In this document: piece by piece, positions 59,801-64,000 of the stretch
Numbering within the stretch: the first letter of the stretch is position 1
Layout of the letters: each line of letters starts with the position of its first letter
From: Paenibacillus sp.
Lineage (GTDB): Bacteria > Bacillota > Bacilli > Paenibacillales > YIM-B00363
Direction: 5' to 3'
Assembly: GCF_031177825.1 (NCBI RefSeq)
Contig: NZ_JAPSKE010000006.1
Span: forward strand, 124,001-188,000
Length of the DNA stretch: 64,000 nucleotides
The notes under the pieces: generated by a model
What the model saw: the letters and a program-made list of their open reading frames with translations, nothing else
Told to the model about the DNA's origin: nothing
The model's database searches: none
Program-made: the position numbers and the translations under genes

Positions 59801-62800
59801 TGCGTATCCAATACGAGCTTGATCTTGTACCAGACGTTCGCGGCATACGATTGAAGATAAGAGACGGAGCTTCCGTCCGATGCGGTGATCCGTCCTTTCC
59901 CGTTGAGCGCGATCTTGACCGCCGCTTCTTCGCCGGCGGATTCCACAAGGGCGATCTCGAACGGGACTGCGGAGGATTGCGCCTTCACCCGGAATTCGGC
60001 AAGAACGAGACCTTGCTGCGGCTCGAACGGGTAAGAGGCGGTCAATCCTTCGGAGCCGGAAGCCAGCAGCAGCTCCCGGTCATGCATCGAGCCGGGCTGC
60101 TCATATACGGCGGCCTGCCCGCCGAGCGGCTGGACGGTCCACCCTTCCGGCATACTGCCGGGCGCATCGGCGTCAAAGCTTTCATCGGCCGCAACCGTCG
60201 TTACGTTCCCGTAAGAAGGCGAGTCGGGAACCGAGACCGGCGTCCCCGGTGCGAACGTTCCTTCGATCACAAGCTGCGGACCGCGGTAAGAATGCTCCTT
60301 ACTGTGCAGCGCAAGATTGACGTCTTCATAATCCGTTCCCGCCACGATCAACGTCGCCGTTCCGCCGTCGGCGGCTTTCCCCCGGACATACTCCGTGACG
60401 TCCATTTCATAATATTGCTCCATGCCGTTCACGATCGTCCAATCGAGCGCTCCGGTTTCGGCGGCCGGCGCGTTGTCCCAACGGATGTCCTGCTCGGACC
60501 ACTCGTTCCCGGCCCCGAATGCGTTCAATACGGCGAAGGCGCCGGATGGATGGAAGGTATTCACCCGCAGTACGGCGCGATCAACCGTCTCCACAGACGC
60601 CAAATCGAACTTTACGTACGATTTCCGGTTTTTCGATGCATCTCCGGCATCTCTAGCCGACATGGTCGAAGAGGCGCCGAACGTCTCGGTCGCCGCGTCG
60701 CCGCTGTGAACGGAAGCGTCCGCGACCGGCGACAGAGTCAGAGCGGATGGCTTCCCTTCGTTTACCAGATCGAAGACAATGCGCTGCGTCCGGCCCAGGC
60801 TGCCGTTCGTCTGCACCGCCAACCGGATCGTCGGCTCGAGCCGCAACACTTTAATCGAAGAATCCGATTCAATCACGCCGGCGGCGCTTCTATGGATTTC
60901 CACCTCGATCATCCCGCGGTTTTCATGCGTCGGATCGGAAATCGCCAGCTCCAGCTCGCCGTTCGTTTCGCGAACCGCCACCGCCGCCTTTTTGTCCGTT
61001 GTGATCAGTTGATCTACCGTACGCTTTACATCGCTCCAGAATAAAGCCGCAGTCACGTTCAAGTCGTTGTCTCTCACGGCATGAACGTATTCGTTCTGTT
61101 CGAGGATCGTCACGTCGGGCTGCGCGGAGTATCGAGAAACCTCTTCCGCCGATCGGTCCGGCAGCAAGATGTAGGAATACTTAGCGCCTGCCGGGCTCTT
61201 GCCGTGATCGAACCATAGATTCAAGAAGCGGTTTGTATATACCGTGGGATCCGTTGCCAGCCTGGATACGTCGCTCCATGTTCCGCTTCTTATCTCCTGA
61301 AGCGCATGGACCGTCGCGCCGCCGTCCGGGAACACGTACCCGATATCGGAGCCTTCCGTCCGTCCTTCGAGATGAATGTCTCGTACGCCGGCAAGCTCCG
61401 CGCCCCACCCGTCGGACGTCGGCCGGATTTCGCCGTTTACGGTGAGCCGGTGTTCCCCTTCGACCTGCAATCTGCGGTTATCGATGATCGTCTCGATCGT
61501 CCGGTCGTCCGAACTGTTGATGTCGGAGCCTAAGGCGACGATTTCGTCGTCGAAGGCGAACCAAGATTTTTTCGCATTCAAGCTCGTACGATACCCCTCG
61601 AGCTCCATGCCCGAAGCGCCGAATCGATCGGAGATTTCCACCCCGCCTACCCAGCTTTTCGCGCTCAGCTTATTGCTGTCGGCTTCCGGTCGGTCGTATT
61701 CCGCATCCACCGTCGTTCCCGGCAGACGCTTCATATTGACGGTCGTCCAATAATTTTCGTTATACTGCGAGATATCCCGATCGTAGACGTACGTCATTCC
61801 CGAGGAAGTGTACCAGCCTTTCAGATTTTCGCCGTTCACCGTTTCGAAATCATACACCCGGTTCGAGAACATGCTTAATCCGAAAGCGTAGGTCGGCCGC
61901 TGTTGAACCGCTCGATCCATCCCTGAATACTGCAAATAGGAGAGCGGGGGAGCCCCGGTAACCGTCTCATCCTTCAGAATGGCGTTCGCTCGGAGCAGCA
62001 TGGGGATCGAGGCGCTCTTGCGGTAATCGTAGCCGGTACCCGTCTTCCCCTGTACCCATTCCTTGACGACCTGTTTATAAAGGAGCGCATTTTGCGGATC
62101 CGCGAATTCGCTTAAGATCAGCAAGGCATCGATCAATTTGTTGCCTTGAACATGGTCGCTGGAGCCCGGCCTTGCGATCGATCTTCCGTTCACCATATCC
62201 ATCATGCGCCCTTGGTGCACCAGCGGAAGGTACCCGTCGTTCGTCCACCGGTATACATTGTCCACGCGCGGATCCGTAATCTTCCACGAGGAGCCGTCCA
62301 GCAAATACATAAGCGATATGAGTATGCTGTACTGCTCCAACCCGTAGGTGCCGTTATAGGCATGACGATCGTGAGAGATGAAGGAACCGTCGCGATACCA
62401 GCCGTTGCCGTCCTTCACGAATGGGTAAATCAAGGCTTCGAAATCCCCTAAGCGATCGCGGACGAGCGCCAGGCGGCTTCCGTCCTTGACCAGAATGCCT
62501 CTAAGCGCGATCGGGAGGGACTCGGAGAGCCGGTTCGCTCCGTAGGACGGAACGGTGGACAGCGCATAAGTGGTCGGATCGTTCGCGAACTTGTGCACTG
62601 CGTTCATATAGTTCGAGATTCTCGTTTCTCCCAGACGGTCATAGAGAAGCGTCGTGATGTTGGATAGCGTGGTCGGAATATTAATCTCCCAATGATGGTA
62701 GTTGACCTTCCAATCCAACCGTTCATTGTATTGATTCTCGTATACCCAATCCAAGCCCTGGATCGTGTCCTTCAACAGCTCGGGGTTGCCTTCCAGCGCC

Positions 62801-63183
62801 GATCCTTTCGTAGTGTAAGCCAACGCCATCCGGTACAACCGTTTGATATTTTCATAGATATGAGAGGAATCCGGAAAACGGGACGGAACGGCATCGGCCC
62901 ATAAATAGGTCCGGTCCGCTTCCTTGTTCATGGTGCTCCAGGCCGACTGGCCGCCGCTTGCGATTCCGTCGATCCGGGCCGCGAGATCGGGGTCGGTCAC
63001 AGGCAGCTCATACCGATCTTCACCCGTAAGGGAATACCGCCACTTCATTCGAAGCCGATCGAATTCGTCTTGCTCTTCTAACGGATTGGACAATGCCGGC
63101 GGCAAAGACGAGAGCGCGAGGCTAATAAAAACTAGAAAACAAACGAACGACTTGAGTTTTCCGAGCCATTTCGCCAACTTCAT
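56854..63183 (-). CDS. Giant secreted PL8-type polysaccharide lyase with many accessory domains
   Basis: 2,109 aa from ATG 63183, which follows GAGGAGG. The signal peptide (FVCFLVFISLALSSLPPALS) directs export. Residues about 35-750 match PL8 lyases (hyaluronate, chondroitin or xanthan lyases). The catalytic residues in order are Asn217 in SYGANRLSES, His271 and Tyr280 in FISHDRHAYNGTYG (nine apart, as in the family) and Arg334/Arg338 in VNGRSIARPG. A CBM96-like (DNRLRE) domain comes next. A LamG-like domain and two copies of a LamG-like plus cohesin-like pair follow, then two Ig-like domains (SSAALAPETPNGGEGWYTVP) and a C-terminal helical part. There is no visible sortase or SLH anchor. It cleaves uronate-containing polysaccharide by beta-elimination. 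The actual substrate is unknown. Confidence 0.88.
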   Translation of the reverse strand: MKLAKWLGKLKSFVCFLVFISLALSSLPPALSNPLEEQDEFDRLRMKWRYSLTGEDRYELPVTDPDLAARIDGIASGGQSAWSTMNKEADRTYLWADAVPSRFPDSSHIYENIKRLYRMALAYTTKGSALEGNPELLKDTIQGLDWVYENQYNERLDWKVNYHHWEINIPTTLSNITTLLYDRLGETRISNYMNAVHKFANDPTTYALSTVPSYGANRLSESLPIALRGILVKDGSRLALVRDRLGDFEALIYPFVKDGNGWYRDGSFISHDRHAYNGTYGLEQYSILISLMYLLDGSSWKITDPRVDNVYRWTNDGYLPLVHQGRMMDMVNGRSIARPGSSDHVQGNKLIDALLILSEFADPQNALLYKQVVKEWVQGKTGTGYDYRKSASIPMLLRANAILKDETVTGAPPLSYLQYSGMDRAVQQRPTYAFGLSMFSNRVYDFETVNGENLKGWYTSSGMTYVYDRDISQYNENYWTTVNMKRLPGTTVDAEYDRPEADSNKLSAKSWVGGVEISDRFGASGMELEGYRTSLNAKKSWFAFDDEIVALGSDINSSDDRTIETIIDNRRLQVEGEHRLTVNGEIRPTSDGWGAELAGVRDIHLEGRTEGSDIGYVFPDGGATVHALQEIRSGTWSDVSRLATDPTVYTNRFLNLWFDHGKSPAGAKYSYILLPDRSAEEVSRYSAQPDVTILEQNEYVHAVRDNDLNVTAALFWSDVKRTVDQLITTDKKAAVAVRETNGELELAISDPTHENRGMIEVEIHRSAAGVIESDSSIKVLRLEPTIRLAVQTNGSLGRTQRIVFDLVNEGKPSALTLSPVADASVHSGDAATETFGASSTMSARDAGDASKNRKSYVKFDLASVETVDRAVLRVNTFHPSGAFAVLNAFGAGNEWSEQDIRWDNAPAAETGALDWTIVNGMEQYYEMDVTEYVRGKAADGGTATLIVAGTDYEDVNLALHSKEHSYRGPQLVIEGTFAPGTPVSVPDSPSYGNVTTVAADESFDADAPGSMPEGWTVQPLGGQAAVYEQPGSMHDRELLLASGSEGLTASYPFEPQQGLVLAEFRVKAQSSAVPFEIALVESAGEEAAVKIALNGKGRITASDGSSVSYLQSYAANVWYKIKLVLDTQTDTYDIYIDEARKGARLELTRPSEAVSAIRFAAAPTGRFYVDDVTTGIADAMEPAPTEQDILNRDTADAVLPQYTVNDHFNVSGTDSLVGWAFNQTGGTVRLTDQPNGDNKSLSIVKSGTGQTAATKSFGALGGPTAIEYWLRPEQTDQTFGAPYVRDAGNRDIAIVLFSNNGNITAFHGSSGVSLMPYQAGEWYHMRLEIDPSGKKYDLYINGKLAADDFAYRNASASGVSRLLFFSNATSGALQIDNVRVISEEDELASPAPGTTPSLALQAPEEARPKEAVQVRLELQSMGYEVRPERIVVTYDEGVLSFEGVEGGAPEASYVVAAGNPGRLALTWAEGVRITDSADLPRLNFRVKDQPDAESAKIELFTAELYLLPDGVSVRTLQDEAVLAIHADVTSFYTVNDDFNGSELPTGWLYNESGGIVRLSDVPSGANRSLSIVNARSGQTAATREFDSLAGEVTVEYWVKPEQRNQTFGAPYAKDAAGRDNAVILFLNNGTIQAFNGSAPSATVLMSYQANEWYHMRLVLDTDSKTYDLFINGMPAADDFAFRNASSTGIGRLQFFSNATAGTMHLDNVRVISEADLSAGPNPADIPALTLQAPEEAPIGETFRVQLNVANRGFEVRPERAIVAYDPGVFTYEGLDETVTSSVYDINDSIPGYIAFTWLDEAAFAANEPLTRLNFKVNEGTTAETGSIRLFASELHLLAEGASIRTAEDDVAITVLRDTIAPVSSAALAPETPNGGEGWYTVPVSVRLEAIDDLLGVDRIEMRLNDSVTWDVYHTDSVSLLFDQDGEYVMAFRAADKAGNAEEERSVAWKLDRTAPEVSLNVAPNAVYSDAGDLAMQVAVTDRASGVDAGQTVILLDGRPVEPDAAIPLYRLPLGAHTLTVSASDRAGNTHNSAVPFYTQTSVRALKELVELFTATGAIDNEGIAVGLLRKLEAETLQSFVNEVNALKGKHIASEEADILVRDGTFLLNQ

Positions 63184-63317
63184 TTCCTCCTCTTCCTTCG
63201 GTGGTTTGCTTGTACGGTCCTTCGAAAACACAGTGGCATCTATAAATTTACCCGCTGCCCTCCTTTTTTTGTCTTGACATACGAAAAGACTCTGCATATT
63301 ATCTAATTGACAATACC

Positions 63318-63347
63318 ATTTTATTTTTAGTTGGTAAGCGGTGTCAA
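63318..63347 (-). promoter_or_regulatory. Promoter of the lyase gene
   Basis: Minus strand: -35 TTGACA (63342-63347), 18 bp, -10 TAAAAT (63318-63323). ATTGACA at about 63307-63313 and TGTCAAT at 63342-63348 are inverted around it. A weak cre-like stretch (GGTAAGCGGTGTCA, 63334-63347) covers the -35. The remaining gap to 63513 shows no gene. Confidence 0.6.
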
Positions 63348-63513
63348 TCCATTCGAATTACAAACTGTGTTACATATCTACTTCATAAAGTTAACATTGT
63401 TCGTCATCCATTCGTTTCGCCGATTTGTCTTTTTGGGGATGGGAGTGCACCGCCACATAGATGGTCCATTGCTCTCAGAGTATTACTTTTGTCCAAAAAA
63501 GGGAGGAGAACGT

Positions 63514-64000
63514 ATGTCAAGAAAGGTTCTAGCAACACTTCTAGCTTCTGTACTTGTCACTACATCGCTTGCGGCATGTAGCGGCGGAAACGGCTCCAAC
63601 AGCGGGAACGAAACCCCGCCTGCGACTTCCGAAAACGAAGCCCCTCCGGCTCAGGAAACCGAAAAACCCCCGGAAGAAGATCTTTCCGCCCAATACGGCG
63701 ATACGGGCGGCCTCAAGCTTCCGCTCGTAGACAAACCGACCACCATCAAAATGCTTGTCGTCAGCGATGCTTCCAATCTGAAGGACAAGTGGGTCGTCAA
63801 AGAATTGGAAGAAAGAACCGGCGTCAAAGTGGATCTCGAGTTTTACTCTACTGCGACTTATGCGGAAAAGCTCAAAGTAATCATGGCCTCCGGAAACCTT
63901 CCGGACATCATTCACGGGCCTAGCCTCGCGGAAATTAACGAGTTGGGCGGCAAGGGCGCCTTCGCTCCGATCAACGATTACCTCGATCAGCTGCCTAACT
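63514..64000 (+). CDS. Solute-binding lipoprotein (3' end outside window)
   Basis: Translation from ATG 63514, with GGGAGGAG upstream, gives a signal peptide ending in a lipobox (SLAAC). A Gly/Ser/Glu/Pro-rich linker of about 40 residues follows. The start of a family-1 solute-binding fold comes next: KLPLVDKPTTIKMLVVSDAS, then ELEERTGVKVDLEFY, then KLKVIMASGNLPDIIHGP. The frame is open to the window end (162 codons visible). It is divergent from the PL8 lyase across 330 bp. It would take up the products of that enzyme if both are co-regulated. Confidence 0.9.
   Translation, partial: MSRKVLATLLASVLVTTSLAACSGGNGSNSGNETPPATSENEAPPAQETEKPPEEDLSAQYGDTGGLKLPLVDKPTTIKMLVVSDASNLKDKWVVKELEERTGVKVDLEFYSTATYAEKLKVIMASGNLPDIIHGPSLAEINELGGKGAFAPINDYLDQLPN

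Noticed and set aside
59515..61044. 509-codon open frame on the plus strand
   Set aside because: It is another shadow of the lyase gene, for the same reasons.

Overview
The window looks like a chromosomal stretch from a Paenibacillaceae bacterium (Paenibacillus or Cohnella type). The reasons are: moderately high GC, Shine-Dalgarno sites of the GGAGG type with frequent TTG and GTG starts, LplB/YtcP-type sugar permeases with large lipoprotein solute-binding proteins, membrane-anchored AraC regulators, catabolite-responsive (cre) elements, and PadR and permease-prefix-domain proteins. This assignment is by gene content only. I saw no rRNA, tRNA, CRISPR array or complete insertion sequence.

Layout. 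1-3950: end of a solute-binding lipoprotein gene, a Cys-type sulfatase and a divergent AraC regulator. 4081-9700: small unknown genes, a PadR regulator with a promoter/operator that can be read base by base, a membrane protein apparently split by a frameshift, an IS-like inverted-repeat remnant, a frameshifted carbamoyltransferase-like gene, and a coiled-coil protein. 9886-12221: a lipoprotein and a convergent M20/M42-type peptidase. 12288-16518: a four-gene block of unknown function (TPR plus winged helix, a nitrilase with a large unknown N-terminal region, a winged-helix protein, a helical protein), closed by a terminator and followed by four helically phased palindromes. This is my best candidate for an undescribed system. 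16857-21535: a minus-strand operon for an amino-sugar-acid pathway (amidohydrolase, DgaE-type ammonia lyase, DgaF-type aldolase, KDG kinase, GntR). 21894-25621: an AT-richer, probably acquired TetR/FtsX-permease/ATPase operon.

25835-45898 holds two paralogous carbohydrate cassettes with the same order: membrane AraC, two permeases, solute-binding lipoprotein, GH29 alpha-L-fucosidase. Each has a near-consensus cre site upstream of its AraC gene. Neither encodes a transport ATPase, so a shared MsmX-like ATPase elsewhere is likely. Between them lie asparaginase, CutC, a TIM-barrel isomerase, a methyltransferase-like membrane protein, a DUF488 protein and an unknown protein. 46758-52779 is a nucleoside import and salvage operon (BMP lipoprotein, double ATPase, two permeases, a sulfite-oxidase-like protein, a nucleoside phosphorylase).

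52945-64000 returns to glycans: an AGE-family epimerase, a cytoplasmic GntR/solute-binding-protein fusion regulator, an MDR dehydrogenase, a giant secreted PL8-type polysaccharide lyase of about 2,109 residues, and the start of another solute-binding lipoprotein. Sulfatase, fucosidases, lyase and several importers together suggest use of a sulfated, fucose- and uronate-containing polysaccharide. That is an inference from families; the substrate is not shown by the sequence.
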